The notes beneath the pieces were generated by a model, which saw only the letters and a program-made list of their open reading frames with translations, did no database searches and had not been told where the DNA came from. Of a DNA stretch of 47,780 nucleotides, positions 1-9,210 are shown in pieces (within the stretch, counting starts at the first letter, position 1; the number at the start of each line of letters is the position of its first letter). The DNA is from an uncultured Halieaceae bacterium (GTDB taxonomy: Bacteria > Pseudomonadota > Gammaproteobacteria > Pseudomonadales > Halieaceae). Position numbers and translations under genes: made by a program. The stretch covers positions 1 to 47,780 of the forward strand of contig CAJXDE010000003.1 of NCBI GenBank assembly GCA_913052635.1, read 5' to 3'.

Positions 1-127
1 GCTTGAAGTGCTGCAGGTCGTCCGGCAGCTCCCATGGCAACGCATCGCCCCGGCCGATGACGCCGTTTTCGGCCGCCGCCAGCACCAACACCACGGGCAC
101 GTCGTTTTCTGGGCGCTGCCCTGTCAT
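1..127 (-). CDS. folA: Dihydrofolate reductase, N-terminal part (cut by window edge)
   Basis: Reduces dihydrofolate to tetrahydrofolate with NADPH. Only the first 42 codons are in the window, read leftwards from an ATG at 127-125. They hold the family N-terminus: a hydrophobic first strand ([14 protein letters not shown]) followed by the substrate/cofactor loop with LPWELPDDL, where W and the LPxDLxxF pattern are typical of DHFR. The ATG overlaps the thyA stop codon as ATGA, so translation is probably coupled. Pairing with thyA is functional: thymidylate synthase makes dihydrofolate and DHFR recycles it. The C-terminus lies outside the window, so integrity cannot be judged. Confidence 0.93.
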   Translation of the reverse strand, partial: MTGQRPENDVPVVLVLAAAENGVIGRGDALPWELPDDLQHFK

Positions 128-957
128 ATCGCCACCGGCGCCGGGATGTTGGAGGCAGGATCGTAACCCGTGAGCTGGAAGTCTTCGAATCGGTAGCCAT
201 AAATGGAATCCGGTTTTCTAAGTATCCCCAGCGACGGCAACGCACCAGGGGTTCGCTCCAGTTGGGTGCTGACCTGATCACCATGGTTGCTGTAGAGGTG
301 CGCGTCGCCCAGCGTCACCACCACTTCCCCGACTGCCAGGTCACACTGCTGTGCCAGCATATGAACCAGCAGCGCCACCGAAGCAATGTTGAAGGGCAGG
401 CCCAAAAAGACGTCGCTTGAGCGGATATAAAGCTGCGCGGACAGCGCGCCGCGCCCCACATAAAACTGGTAGAGCAGATGGCAAGGCGGCAACGCCATGC
501 GCCCTGCTCGGACGTTTTCCTGCGGACTCACAGTCTCATCCGGCAGGTATTCGACATTCCAAGCATGAAAAAGGATGCGGCGGCTCTCCGGGCGGTGCTT
601 CAAGCAGTCCACAACGTACTCAATCTGATTGATACTGCCGCCGTCCCGGGTGGGCCACGCGTGCCACTGTGCACCATACAGTGGACCCAGTTCGCCTTCT
701 TCAGTCGCCCACTCATCCCAGATACTGACGCCATTTTCTCGCAACCACTGGGTGTTGGTATCGCCGCTCAAAAACCAAATCAGCTCGTTGACGACGCTTT
801 TAAAATGCACCCGCTTGGTGGTCAGAATGGGAAACCCTGCTGTGAGGTCGAATCGCAATTGACGCCCGAACACCGAACGCGTGCCCGTGCCGGTGCGATC
901 ACCACGGTCTATTCCGCTGTCGCGAATGTCTTTGAGTAAGTCGAGATACGCCTGCAT
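124..957 (-). CDS. thyA: Thymidylate synthase
   Basis: Cytosolic enzyme that methylates dUMP to dTMP using 5,10-methylene-THF, producing dihydrofolate. At 277 aa it is slightly longer than the usual 264 because of an insertion around residues 138-152. Visible motifs: the phosphate-binding loop [12 protein letters not shown] (19-31), the catalytic Cys159 in [11 protein letters not shown], the dUMP-binding [15 protein letters not shown] and [10 protein letters not shown] near the C-terminal third. The ATG has a GAGG ribosome site 7 nt upstream. It follows lgt after 7 bp and overlaps folA by 4 bp (ATGA), the order lgt-thyA-folA also seen in pseudomonads. Confidence 0.98.
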   Translation of the reverse strand: MQAYLDLLKDIRDSGIDRGDRTGTGTRSVFGRQLRFDLTAGFPILTTKRVHFKSVVNELIWFLSGDTNTQWLRENGVSIWDEWATEEGELGPLYGAQWHAWPTRDGGSINQIEYVVDCLKHRPESRRILFHAWNVEYLPDETVSPQENVRAGRMALPPCHLLYQFYVGRGALSAQLYIRSSDVFLGLPFNIASVALLVHMLAQQCDLAVGEVVVTLGDAHLYSNHGDQVSTQLERTPGALPSLGILRKPDSIYGYRFEDFQLTGYDPASNIPAPVAI

Positions 958-964
958 AGCAGCC

Positions 965-1753
965 TCATCGGTTGTTAGGGCGATAAACCCAGTAGAGTAG
1001 ACACAGTCCGGCGATCAGCATGGGCACACACAGTAGCTGCCCGCGTGTCATCCAGCCCAAAGCATCGAAGCCGATATGCGCATCGGGCTCGCGGAAAAAC
1101 TCCGCGATGAACCGGAGAACGCCATAGCCCATCAGGAAGACAGCTGATACCACCCAGGCGGGTCGAGGCCTGCGGCTAAACCACAGCAATACCAGAAACA
1201 GCAAACACCCCTCTAACGCGAACTGGTAAAGCTGGGAGGGATGGCGCGCCAGTGCCAACGGGTCATTGGGGAATATCATGGCCCAGGGTGCGTCGGTGGG
1301 CCTGCCCCATAACTCTTGGCCAATAAAGTTGCCGAGCCTCCCCAGGGCCAAACCCACCGGCGTCAGCGGTGCAACAAAATCCATCAGCCGGCCCCATTGA
1401 ATGTCGCGCTGGCGGGCAAACAAGGCCATCGCCGCCAACACGCCGAGAAGACCGCCATGAAAGGCCATACCACCCTCCCAGACGCGAAATAGCCACAGTG
1501 GGTCAGACGCCAGCCGCTCAAAGCCATAGAAAAGGGCGTATCCCATGCGCCCGCCCAGCACCACGCCGATCGCCGCATAAAAAATGAGATCATCGACCTG
1601 GTCTCTTTTTAAAGGCGAATGGGGCTGCACGGTTCGCAGGCGCGCCAACCACCAGGCAAATGCCAGACCACCGATATAGGTGAGGCCATACCAGTGCACC
1701 TTGATCGGGCCCAGCGCCACCGCCACCGGATCTATGTCTGGGTAGGGCAGCAC
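965..1753 (-). CDS. lgt: Prolipoprotein diacylglyceryl transferase
   Basis: Inner-membrane enzyme that transfers diacylglycerol from phosphatidylglycerol to the lipobox cysteine of prolipoproteins, the first step of lipoprotein maturation. 262 aa with about seven hydrophobic segments. The N-terminal [11 protein letters not shown] is typical. The Lgt signature lies at 138-151 ([14 protein letters not shown]), with the conserved Arg139, Asn142, Glu147 and Gly150 intact; the usual FING is FIGQ here, a tolerated-looking change. The start is GTG, directly abutting the ptsP stop (TAG then GTG, no gap), so translation is likely coupled. Next gene is thyA, 7 bp on. Confidence 0.97.
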   Translation of the reverse strand: MLPYPDIDPVAVALGPIKVHWYGLTYIGGLAFAWWLARLRTVQPHSPLKRDQVDDLIFYAAIGVVLGGRMGYALFYGFERLASDPLWLFRVWEGGMAFHGGLLGVLAAMALFARQRDIQWGRLMDFVAPLTPVGLALGRLGNFIGQELWGRPTDAPWAMIFPNDPLALARHPSQLYQFALEGCLLFLVLLWFSRRPRPAWVVSAVFLMGYGVLRFIAEFFREPDAHIGFDALGWMTRGQLLCVPMLIAGLCLLYWVYRPNNR

Positions 1754-4030
1754 CTAAACGGCACTCCCACGACGCAGGAAAATATCCAGACCGCGATCGC
1801 CAAGCGCTTGATCCAAGGCGCTCACGACTTCCTGCGCCGATCTCAGGGGCCGCACGATTGCCAGTAACTGTGACAGCTCATCGCGGCTGAACGCGCTCAA
1901 TACCCGCTTGATCACCGATAAGCTCCCGGCATTCATGGACAGTTGATCGAAGCCCATGGCCACTAGCAGCGGCGCGGCACGCGGATCTCCCGCCAGCTCG
2001 CCGCAAATGCTGACTGACTTATCGTGATGGTGTGCCGCGTCAATAATGTCACGCAAGGCAGCCAAGACAGCCGGATGCAGGGCCTGATACAAATCCGCCA
2101 CCCGCGCGTTGCCTCGGTCGACCGCGAGCAGATACTGGGTCAAATCATTGGAACCCACTGAGAGGAAACCCGCTTCTTCCGCCAACGGACCTGCCAGATA
2201 CACCGCAGCAGGCACCTCAATCATCACACCAATAGGGGGCAGCGCCGCACTGAAACCCTCGCTCATTACCTCGCTATGGCAACGCAAAATCAACTCTCGC
2301 GCTGATCGCAACTCATCTATCGCTGTCACCATGGGGAGCAGAATGCGCAGGTTATCCAGTCCCTCGTTGGCCTTGAGCATGGCACGCACCTGGGTCAAGA
2401 AAATCTCCGGGTGGTCAAGGGTGACTCGGATGCCCCGCCACCCCAGAAAAGGGTTGGATTCCTCAATCGGAAAATAGGGGAGCGCCTTGTCGCCACCGAT
2501 ATCCAATGTTCGCATGGTCACGGGGGAAGGGTGCAAGGCCTCCAGCTGCTCGCGATACAGCTGACGCTGCTCCTCTTCGCTGGGAAACCGGTCGCGCAAC
2601 AGGAAACTGACTTCGGTGCGATACAGCCCGACACCCCCTGCACCAAACTCCCGAGCGCGCTGCACGTCGGCTGCAACCCCCGTATTGACCCACAGTGGCA
2701 CAGCGTGTCCGTCAGAGGTCGCCGCCGGCTGCTGGGCCAGCGGCGCCAGTTCCTCAAAGAGCGCCTCATCCTCGGCCAGTAAGCCCTCAAATCGCGACAG
2801 CAAATCGGGGTGGGGATTCACATAGACCCGACCGTTGTAACCATCGACAACCAGCTGACGATCGGGCAACTGCTTGAGCGGCAAATCCTCCACGCCCACG
2901 ACAGCGGGAATACCCATCGCCCTCGCGAGGATAGCGGTATGGCTGTTGGCGCTGCCGCGCATCGACACAATGCCGACCAACTTTTCGCGCGGAACCTCTC
3001 CCAGCGCAGAGGCGGTGAGCTCCTCAGCCACCAGCACCGTCGCATCTGGATAATCGACTTCTTGCCGGTTGGCATCCTGCAGATATCCAAGCACCCGGGT
3101 GCCAAGATCGCGGACGTCCACTGCGCGCTCGCGCAAATAAGAGTGCTCCATACGCTCAAAGTGACGAATGTGGCGCAGCATGACCTGACTCAGTGCGCCC
3201 TGCGCCCATTCACCAGCTTTAATCAATGCCGCCACTTCTCCGCCCAGCGCAGAATCATCCAGAATGCTCAGATAAACCCCAAACAGCGCGCGATCCTCGG
3301 GACCCAGTTCTTCCTCGAGGTTCTCGGCAACCTGCTGAATATCGCTGCGCACACTCGCCAGCGCTTCTCTGAATGCTTTTAGCTCAGCCCGACGATCCGA
3401 TGATTCCCTCGATGGCACCGTTTGCAAGTCGGCATGGGGCGAAACCCATGCTGCGATGCCGATACCGATCCCCGAACACGCGGCTACCCCAGACAGGCGT
3501 GCACCGCCCTCCGAATCCTCAGGCACCGTCGCAGACTCCCGGATCACTCCCGCAAGCTCCGCATGGGCAATGAGGCCTGCCAGCTGCGCTGAGACAGTGA
3601 TCAGAAAGGCTTCTTCGTCCTCCGAGAACCGGCGGTGATCGCCCTGCTGCACCACCAAGACACCCAGCAGATCGCGCTGATGCACGATGGGTGCACCCAG
3701 AAAAGCATTGAAAGGCTCCTCGCCCAGGCCCTCAACCAACTGAAACTGGGGGTGCGCACTGGCATCGTCCAGATTCAAAGGTTCTTCGCGGGTGGCGACC
3801 CAACCTACCAAACCTTCATCGAAACCCAATCCAAACTGACCGACCTTTTCCGAGTTCAAGCCCTCGGTCGCGCGAAAGACCAGTTTTTGTGTGGCTTTAT
3901 CGTGAAGGTAGACCGTGCAGACGTCGGTGCGCATCGCGGCTCTGACCTGGGCGACGATCAGGGCGAGTGCGTCTTCAAGGGAATCCGCAGCGTTCACGTC
4001 CTGAATCAGGCGACGCAGTACCTCAAGCAT
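1754..4030 (-). CDS. ptsP: Phosphoenolpyruvate-protein phosphotransferase PtsP (EI-Ntr)
   Basis: First enzyme of the nitrogen PTS phosphorelay: it autophosphorylates from PEP and passes the phosphate to NPr (PtsO). 758 aa. Order: N-terminal GAF sensor domain (about 17-160), HPr-binding helical part (about 210-330), swivelling phospho-His domain with His364 in SANSHTAILARAMGIPAVVG, and a C-terminal PEP-binding TIM barrel with GGDKALPYFP, FLGWRGIR, SVGSNDLTQY and SICGELAGDP. The GAF domain separates it from sugar-type EI. Its ATG shares one base with the rppH stop (TAATG), and lgt follows without a gap. rppH-ptsP linkage is widespread in gammaproteobacteria. No sugar PTS genes are nearby, which fits a regulatory role. 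Confidence 0.97.
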   Translation of the reverse strand: MLEVLRRLIQDVNAADSLEDALALIVAQVRAAMRTDVCTVYLHDKATQKLVFRATEGLNSEKVGQFGLGFDEGLVGWVATREEPLNLDDASAHPQFQLVEGLGEEPFNAFLGAPIVHQRDLLGVLVVQQGDHRRFSEDEEAFLITVSAQLAGLIAHAELAGVIRESATVPEDSEGGARLSGVAACSGIGIGIAAWVSPHADLQTVPSRESSDRRAELKAFREALASVRSDIQQVAENLEEELGPEDRALFGVYLSILDDSALGGEVAALIKAGEWAQGALSQVMLRHIRHFERMEHSYLRERAVDVRDLGTRVLGYLQDANRQEVDYPDATVLVAEELTASALGEVPREKLVGIVSMRGSANSHTAILARAMGIPAVVGVEDLPLKQLPDRQLVVDGYNGRVYVNPHPDLLSRFEGLLAEDEALFEELAPLAQQPAATSDGHAVPLWVNTGVAADVQRAREFGAGGVGLYRTEVSFLLRDRFPSEEEQRQLYREQLEALHPSPVTMRTLDIGGDKALPYFPIEESNPFLGWRGIRVTLDHPEIFLTQVRAMLKANEGLDNLRILLPMVTAIDELRSARELILRCHSEVMSEGFSAALPPIGVMIEVPAAVYLAGPLAEEAGFLSVGSNDLTQYLLAVDRGNARVADLYQALHPAVLAALRDIIDAAHHHDKSVSICGELAGDPRAAPLLVAMGFDQLSMNAGSLSVIKRVLSAFSRDELSQLLAIVRPLRSAQEVVSALDQALGDRGLDIFLRRGSAV

Positions 4031-4542
4031 TAACGCGGTCTCCTGCGTCTGCGCTGACTGCGTGACTTTGGCACCAAACGGCCTGCCAGCTGGCTCAATG
4101 CCTGCCGGTATACGGCCTGCTTAAAGTCCACCACGGCCGTCACGGGATACCAGTAACTCACCCACTTCCAGTGATCGAACTCAGGGTCATCGTGGGCCGC
4201 CAGATCGATATCACTCTCAGCGCCTATGAGACGAAGCAAAAACCAAATCTGCTTCTGGCCAATACAGACGGGGTCCTCGGTTTTGCGAATGAATCGCTTG
4301 GGCAGACGATAGTGAAGCCATCCTTGGGTGCGGCCCAGCAGGTCCACCGACCCCGGGCGCAGCCCCATCTCTTCCTCCAGCTCCCGGTACATGGCCGCCT
4401 CGGGGCTCTCATCACGGTTCATGCCGCCCTGGGGGAACTGCCAAGAGTCGCGGCCATTGATGCGACGCCCCCACAAAACCTGATCCTCGTCATTACAGAC
4501 CACAATTCCAACATTGGGACGAAAGCCGTCGCGGTCGATCAC
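4030..4542 (-). CDS. rppH: RNA pyrophosphohydrolase (Nudix)
   Basis: Removes pyrophosphate from the 5' triphosphate end of mRNAs, starting RNase E dependent decay. The Nudix box is complete: [20 protein letters not shown] continuing to MGL. Other family blocks are [32 protein letters not shown] and WVSYWYPV. A basic Arg/Lys-rich tail ends the protein. The start chosen is GTG at 4542, because it places [13 protein letters not shown] where homologues have MIDxDGxRPNVGI, giving 170 aa (E. coli 176). The frame stays open upstream, and a GTG at 4641 preceded by AAAGGAGG would add 33 residues; this alternative is real. Head of the rppH-ptsP-lgt-thyA-folA run. Confidence 0.95.
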   Translation of the reverse strand: MIDRDGFRPNVGIVVCNDEDQVLWGRRINGRDSWQFPQGGMNRDESPEAAMYRELEEEMGLRPGSVDLLGRTQGWLHYRLPKRFIRKTEDPVCIGQKQIWFLLRLIGAESDIDLAAHDDPEFDHWKWVSYWYPVTAVVDFKQAVYRQALSQLAGRLVPKSRSQRRRRRPR

Positions 4543-4645
4543 GCGTTCTTTGTCTTCTGCTTGCTCCAAAATCGCTTTCCGGAAGTTGATCAAATATTGG
4601 CCCGGGATTGAGACACAGGCCTGCAGACCGTATTCTTCCACACAT

Positions 4646-4653
4646 CCTCCTTT
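4646..4653 (-). promoter_or_regulatory. Strong ribosome binding site (AAAGGAGG) upstream of rppH
   Basis: On the minus strand the octamer AAAGGAGG is a near-perfect anti-16S match, unusual beside the weak sites of most genes here. It lies 4 nt before an in-frame GTG (4641-4639) and about 100 nt before the homology-supported rppH start. It either marks a longer RppH or sits in the rppH leader by chance. Confidence 0.4.
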
Positions 4654-4702
4654 GACGGCACGTGGGGAGACATCTTTCTTCGATAGCGAATCGGGCCACC
4701 CT

Positions 4703-5362
4703 ATGGCACTGGCGATTTTTGACCTCGACAACACGCTGCTGGCGGGCGACTCCGATCACCGATGGGGAGAGTTTCTGTGCGATGCCGGCTTAGCCAATGC
4801 CGACTCTTTTCGCCAGAAAAACGACGCGTTTTACGCCGATTACCAGGCCGGGAGCCTCGACATGACGGCCTATCTCGACTTTGTGCTCGAACCGCTAACC
4901 GGAATGACGCGCTCCGCCGTCAGGTCACTGCAACGTCAGTTCGTTTCAGAGTGCATCGAGCCGATGCTACGCGACAAAGCATTTGACTTGCTTAACGAAC
5001 ACCGCATTAAGGGGGATACGCTGCTGCTGATGACTGCCACTCACACCGTGGTGGCCGAGCCGGTGGCGGCGAGGCTGGGGTTTGAGCACTGGCTTGGCAG
5101 CGGGGTCGGCGTGCTGGACGAATGCTATACCGGTAAAGCCGAGGGCAGTCCTTGCTTTAGGGAGGGCAAGGTCAGTCATCTCGCAGCTTGGCGGCAAAGC
5201 TACCCCGAGGCCGGAGAGCCGACGGACAGCTGGTTCTACTCTGACTCTCACAATGATCTGCCGCTATTGAGTGCAGTGGGGCATCCCGTCGCCGTGGACC
5301 CCGACGACACCCTGCGCGCGCACGCCGAAGCACATCATTGGCCAATATTGTCACTGCGCTAG
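4703..5362 (+). CDS. HAD-IB family phosphatase (SerB-like)
   Basis: Cytosolic haloacid-dehalogenase phosphatase, 219 aa. Motif I is DLDNT (Asp7 nucleophile, Asp9 acid/base), motif II Thr111 in LLLMTATHT, motif III Lys156 in REGKVSHL, and motif IV is [11 protein letters not shown] (Asp181, Asp185). The helical cap between motifs I and II marks subfamily IB, which includes phosphoserine phosphatases. Substrate is unknown; the same gene sits divergent to rppH in Pseudomonas. The start is the ATG at 4703, directly before the motif-I strand; the frame is open further upstream but that part is not conserved-looking. The intergenic region to rppH (4543-4702) must hold divergent promoters, but I see no convincing pair. 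Confidence 0.9.
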   Translation: MALAIFDLDNTLLAGDSDHRWGEFLCDAGLANADSFRQKNDAFYADYQAGSLDMTAYLDFVLEPLTGMTRSAVRSLQRQFVSECIEPMLRDKAFDLLNEHRIKGDTLLLMTATHTVVAEPVAARLGFEHWLGSGVGVLDECYTGKAEGSPCFREGKVSHLAAWRQSYPEAGEPTDSWFYSDSHNDLPLLSAVGHPVAVDPDDTLRAHAEAHHWPILSLR

Positions 5363-5475
5363 TACCAGAAATATCAAACAGTGAGGGGTGATTCTCTCGC
5401 CGCGGCAACAGCAGTGACTGTCAACCGCCCTGCCTTACTTAGATAACAGTTCAGCGCACGCCACGACAATCAAGC

Positions 5476-6663
5476 TCAGCTAAGCGCCTGCCCCATGAAC
5501 CACCGTTTCAGCCAGGCTTGTTGGTCCACCAGACCCAGTCCGATATTGCGCGCAATGACCGTCAGCGGATTCCGGCTGCCAAAACCGCGCTTGAATCCTT
5601 CCATCGCCGCCATCATGGCGAGATTTTCGGTCTTTCGCTGGCGCTGATAGCGCTTGAGTGCGACCGGGCTGTCGATCGCCAAACCTTTGGCTTTGCCCGC
5701 GGTCAACTCCTCGGCCAGCACCCTGACATCACTGAGGCCCAGATTGATGCCCTGGCCTGCGAGAGGATGAAGGCTGTGGGCCGCATCGGCCACCAGCACC
5801 AAACCTTCATCGATATAGTCAACTGCATGGGACTGCTTGAGGGGGAAGCTTGCTCTCGGGCCGACGGCCTTGGCCCGCGGCCCGTCATCCCCCAGCGCCC
5901 GATTCAGCGCCGATACAAATGCCTCATCCGACAACGCCGCGATTGGCTCGTGCTGCGACTCATCGAGCGACCAGACGATGGCCACTTTGTCCTCGTCCGC
6001 TAGCGGCAACAAAGCGAGCGGACCGGTATCAAGAAAAGCCTGCCAGCAGGCGTCCTGATGATGGGATGCCAGTGTCACGGTGCCCACGATAGCGCTCTGT
6101 TCGTAGCTCCAATCGCGCGTGGGCATGGCCGCCCACTCCCGCACTCGCGAATGCGCACCATCCGCCCCTACGGTGAGGGGCGCGCAAAAGGTCGAGCCAT
6201 CCTCGCAGTGAATTCCCCAGCCGGAAGCAGTGAGCGTCATGTTCTCCATGGCGCACTCCCACCGCACCTCAACGCCCGGACAGGTCTCTGCGCATTGCAA
6301 CAGCGCCTGCAGCGTCAGCCGGTTTTCAACAATGTGTCCAAGATAGGGGGCATTGACCTCGCTGGCGTCGAAGCCAATGCGACCGCTGCCGTGGCCGTCC
6401 CACACCTTCATGCCGGTATAGCAACCGGTGCGGTCGCCAGGTATGGCTGACCAGGCACCCAGCCTCTCCAGAAACTCAATCGAAGCCGGGGTCAGCGCAC
6501 TGACGCGCAGGTCCCAGTCCGCAATCGCTCTGTCGGCCGTGGGTGGCGGCGGACGCTTTGCGCCATCGATCACCGTGACACGAAATTCCTCTCGCCCCAG
6601 CGCGGTCGCCAGCGACAGACCGGCGACCCCTGCGCCGACAATCAGGATATCGGGATGTGTCAT
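5476..6663 (-). CDS. ubiI: Ubiquinone biosynthesis FAD hydroxylase UbiI/VisC type
   Basis: FAD-dependent monooxygenase that hydroxylates the aromatic ring of ubiquinone precursors (C5 in E. coli UbiI). 395 aa. N-terminal Rossmann motif GAGVAGLSLATALG (10-23), the DWDLRVSALTPAS block typical of UbiI/VisC, the middle DG motif TVGADGAHSRVREW, and the second FAD motif LVADAAHSLHPLAGQGINLG. ATG start 16 bp after ubiH. Last gene of ygfB-pepP-ubiH-ubiI. The family has three paralogues (UbiH, UbiI, UbiF) with shifting regiospecificity, so the exact ring position is inferred from position and motifs only. Confidence 0.93.
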   Translation of the reverse strand: MTHPDILIVGAGVAGLSLATALGREEFRVTVIDGAKRPPPPTADRAIADWDLRVSALTPASIEFLERLGAWSAIPGDRTGCYTGMKVWDGHGSGRIGFDASEVNAPYLGHIVENRLTLQALLQCAETCPGVEVRWECAMENMTLTASGWGIHCEDGSTFCAPLTVGADGAHSRVREWAAMPTRDWSYEQSAIVGTVTLASHHQDACWQAFLDTGPLALLPLADEDKVAIVWSLDESQHEPIAALSDEAFVSALNRALGDDGPRAKAVGPRASFPLKQSHAVDYIDEGLVLVADAAHSLHPLAGQGINLGLSDVRVLAEELTAGKAKGLAIDSPVALKRYQRQRKTENLAMMAAMEGFKRGFGSRNPLTVIARNIGLGLVDQQAWLKRWFMGQALS

Positions 6664-6679
6664 TGCCCGCTCAGCCTAA

Positions 6680-7894
6680 TCAACCGAGAGCGTTGCCGGC
6701 ACTGCGCTGACCGGTGCCAAGGTTGGCAACCCGGGCGCGCACCGCTGGAACCAAGTCGAGCAGAGCCAGTGACAGATTTCTCGGTGCATCAAGCAGTGGG
6801 CCCCGGCGATTGAATAGTGTCGCCAGCAGGTCCGTGCTGCTTGTGATGAAGTACTGCTCATCAGTTGCCCGCTCAAGGTAGCGCTTCAGACTGCCCAATT
6901 GGCCAATGGGCTGACCTTCGCGCACCGCAATCGCCAGCTCGGATGCCAACAGATCCGCCTCTCGTAACGACAGGTTGAGGCCCTGGCCTGCCACAGGGTG
7001 CAGTGTGTGCGCCGCATTCCCCACCAAAAGAAAGCCTGATCGATATTGCTCAGAAGCAGTCAAGCGCAGCAGCGGCCACTGGCTACGCTGCCCCACATCG
7101 CTGACTCGGCCAAGTCGCCAGCCAAAAGCATTTTGAAACGCGGCGATAAAGGTCTCGTTCTCCAAGCTGCCCAGGGTTTCGATCTCCTTCTCCGGTACCG
7201 ACCACACCACATTAAAACGTTGCTCTGATCGCGCCAGGGAGGGCAGTGGCAGCACCGCCAGAGGACCATGGGGTGTGAAGCGCTCGAAGGCGCGCCTCTG
7301 CTGCACTCCCGGAAAGCTGGCATTAAACACCACCGCGTGATTGCCCGTGGGCCGCTCTTCCACGCCGATACCTAACCCCTCAAACCACTCCTTGACAACG
7401 CCCGCCGCGAGCAGCACCAGATCTGCAGTGAGTCGGTCACCCTCGTCGGTCAGCACAGCCGGCTTCTCTGCACCAGTCTCCAGCGAAACACAGCGGACAG
7501 GCGCGCGGACGTTCACCCCCAGTTGTTCGGCGCCCGCCAGAAGTGCCCGACCCAGTTCGTGATTTTCCACCACGTAACCCAGTGCAGGCACGTCGAGCTC
7601 TTCGGCCGTCATCAGAGCGCTGCCAAAATGCCCGCGATGGGACACATGAATATCGCCTATCGCGCCGGTGTGGGATGCCAGCGCAGACCAAAGATCCCAG
7701 CGCTTTAAAAGCTCAACGGAGTGAAGGTTCAGCGCTGAGCCCCGGGTGTCCATAAGGTTGGGTGTTCCCGATCTAAAGGGATGCGCCTCCAGCAACGTGA
7801 CATCCAAGGTCGGGGCTTCTGTTGCCAGCGCAATAGCAAACGAGAGGCCTGCCAGACCTCCACCGAGAATCAGGACCCGCTGCCCGTCCCTCAT
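6680..7894 (-). CDS. ubiH: 2-octaprenyl-6-methoxyphenol hydroxylase UbiH
   Basis: FAD monooxygenase of ubiquinone synthesis (C1 hydroxylation in E. coli). 404 aa. FAD-binding GGGLAGLSFAIALA (11-24), the DTRGSALNLHSVELL block, FTPHGPLAVLPLP and LLVGNAAHTLHPVAGQGLNL, all characteristic of UbiH. The ATG overlaps the pepP stop as ATGA, so translation is coupled. The DG motif region reads LLAAGVVKEWF rather than the usual GADGxxS, a degenerate form of the middle motif; this is odd for an active flavin hydroxylase and worth an alignment. The other conserved FAD blocks are intact. Confidence 0.92.
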   Translation of the reverse strand: MRDGQRVLILGGGLAGLSFAIALATEAPTLDVTLLEAHPFRSGTPNLMDTRGSALNLHSVELLKRWDLWSALASHTGAIGDIHVSHRGHFGSALMTAEELDVPALGYVVENHELGRALLAGAEQLGVNVRAPVRCVSLETGAEKPAVLTDEGDRLTADLVLLAAGVVKEWFEGLGIGVEERPTGNHAVVFNASFPGVQQRRAFERFTPHGPLAVLPLPSLARSEQRFNVVWSVPEKEIETLGSLENETFIAAFQNAFGWRLGRVSDVGQRSQWPLLRLTASEQYRSGFLLVGNAAHTLHPVAGQGLNLSLREADLLASELAIAVREGQPIGQLGSLKRYLERATDEQYFITSSTDLLATLFNRRGPLLDAPRNLSLALLDLVPAVRARVANLGTGQRSAGNALG

Positions 7895-9210
7895 GACGCC
7901 TCGGACATCAGTGCTTCAATATCGTCAGCGCGCTTGGGGACATCCGCGGTGAGCACGTCGCAGCCGGTTTCTGTCACCGCGACGTCGTCTTCAATACGAA
8001 TACCAATGCCGCGCCAGCGCTTGGCAACCTTGGTGTTGTCGGCCGCTATATAAATACCCGGCTCGATAGTCAGCACCATCCCGGGCTCGAGCTGCCGCCA
8101 GCGGCCGTCGACACGGTAATCGCCCACATCGTGCACATCGAGACCCAGCCAGTGGCCCGCGCGGTGCATATAGAAATCCCGGTAAGCCTCAGCCTTGATC
8201 AATTCCCGCTCTTTCCCCTTCAGAAGGCCTAACTTAATCAGGCCCCGAGTGATCACGCGCACCGTGGCATCGTGGGGCTGATTCCAGGTATTGCCCGGGC
8301 GCACTTTGGCAATCGCGGCGCGCTGCGCCTCGAGTACCACGTCATATATCGCCCGCTGCTCTGGAGAAAATCGGCCGCTGACCGGAAAGGTTCGCGTGAT
8401 GTCGGCGGCGTAGCCCTGATACTCGCAACCCGCATCAATCAGCACCAGGTCGCCGGACTTCATCCGCGATGCGTTCTCCGTGTAATGCAGCACACAGGCG
8501 TTAGCACCTGACCCGACAATGGAGTTATAAGCCGGAAACCGCGCGCCGTGCTCAGAAAAGGTGTGCTGAATCGCGGCCTCAAGATGGTACTCGTATCGTC
8601 CCGGTTGGCACTCCTGCATGGCCCGCACGTGTGCCGCCGCGCTGATTTCCCCCGCCTTTTTCATCACGCGAATTTCCGCCGCGGATTTGATCAGGCGCTG
8701 CTCGTGGAGCAAAAACGCCAGATCGGTAAAGTCAGCCGGCGGGGCCGCGCCCGAACGCACCAGCCTGCGGATTTGATTCACCCACCCCATCACGCGCTGG
8801 TCGAACACATCGTCATGGCCCATGGAGTAGTAAATGCGCTGGGTACCTTCAATTAGCCCGGGAAGGATTTCGTCGAGGTCGTCGATCGGAAAAGCATCGT
8901 CGACCCCGAGGTAAGCAGCGGCACCCTCCGGCCCGAGACGGTAGCCATTCCACAGCTCCATTTCTGGGTCCCGCTCTCTGCAGAAAAAGACGACCTGACC
9001 CTGGCGACGTCCGGGCACCAGCACTAGCACCGCATCGGGCTCCTCGAAGCCTGTGAGATAGAACAAATCGCTGTTCTGGCGAAAGGGGTACTCGGTATCG
9101 CGGCTGCGGGTCACCTCACGCGCGCCGGGAATGATAGCGATGCTATGGCGATCCATCATCGCCATCAGTTGTTTGCGGCGGCGGATAAATTCAGCTTTGG
9201 AGATTTTCAC
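7891..9210 (-). CDS. pepP: Xaa-Pro aminopeptidase P
   Basis: Metallopeptidase releasing N-terminal residues that precede proline. 439 aa, matching the E. coli enzyme (441). N-terminal creatinase-like domain (1-170, with TRSRDTEYPFRQNSDLFYLT) and C-terminal pita-bread domain. Dinuclear metal ligands are visible: Asp in LIDAGCEYQGYAAD, Asp in ADITRTFPV, His in HRAGHWLGLDVHDVG, Glu in LTIEPGIY and Glu in GIRIEDDV. The start is GTG at 9210, chosen because an AGGAAGG site lies 7 nt upstream and the protein then begins like E. coli PepP; the open frame upstream lies inside ygfB. It overlaps ygfB by 20 bp and ubiH by 4 bp. Confidence 0.96.
   Translation of the reverse strand: MKISKAEFIRRRKQLMAMMDRHSIAIIPGAREVTRSRDTEYPFRQNSDLFYLTGFEEPDAVLVLVPGRRQGQVVFFCRERDPEMELWNGYRLGPEGAAAYLGVDDAFPIDDLDEILPGLIEGTQRIYYSMGHDDVFDQRVMGWVNQIRRLVRSGAAPPADFTDLAFLLHEQRLIKSAAEIRVMKKAGEISAAAHVRAMQECQPGRYEYHLEAAIQHTFSEHGARFPAYNSIVGSGANACVLHYTENASRMKSGDLVLIDAGCEYQGYAADITRTFPVSGRFSPEQRAIYDVVLEAQRAAIAKVRPGNTWNQPHDATVRVITRGLIKLGLLKGKERELIKAEAYRDFYMHRAGHWLGLDVHDVGDYRVDGRWRQLEPGMVLTIEPGIYIAADNTKVAKRWRGIGIRIEDDVAVTETGCDVLTADVPKRADDIEALMSEAS

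Noticed and set aside
478-939. Long open frames on the strand opposite thyA, and similar ones opposite TonB receptor, ptsP and tkt
   Set aside because: They mirror conserved genes in GC-rich DNA and have no family features of their own.
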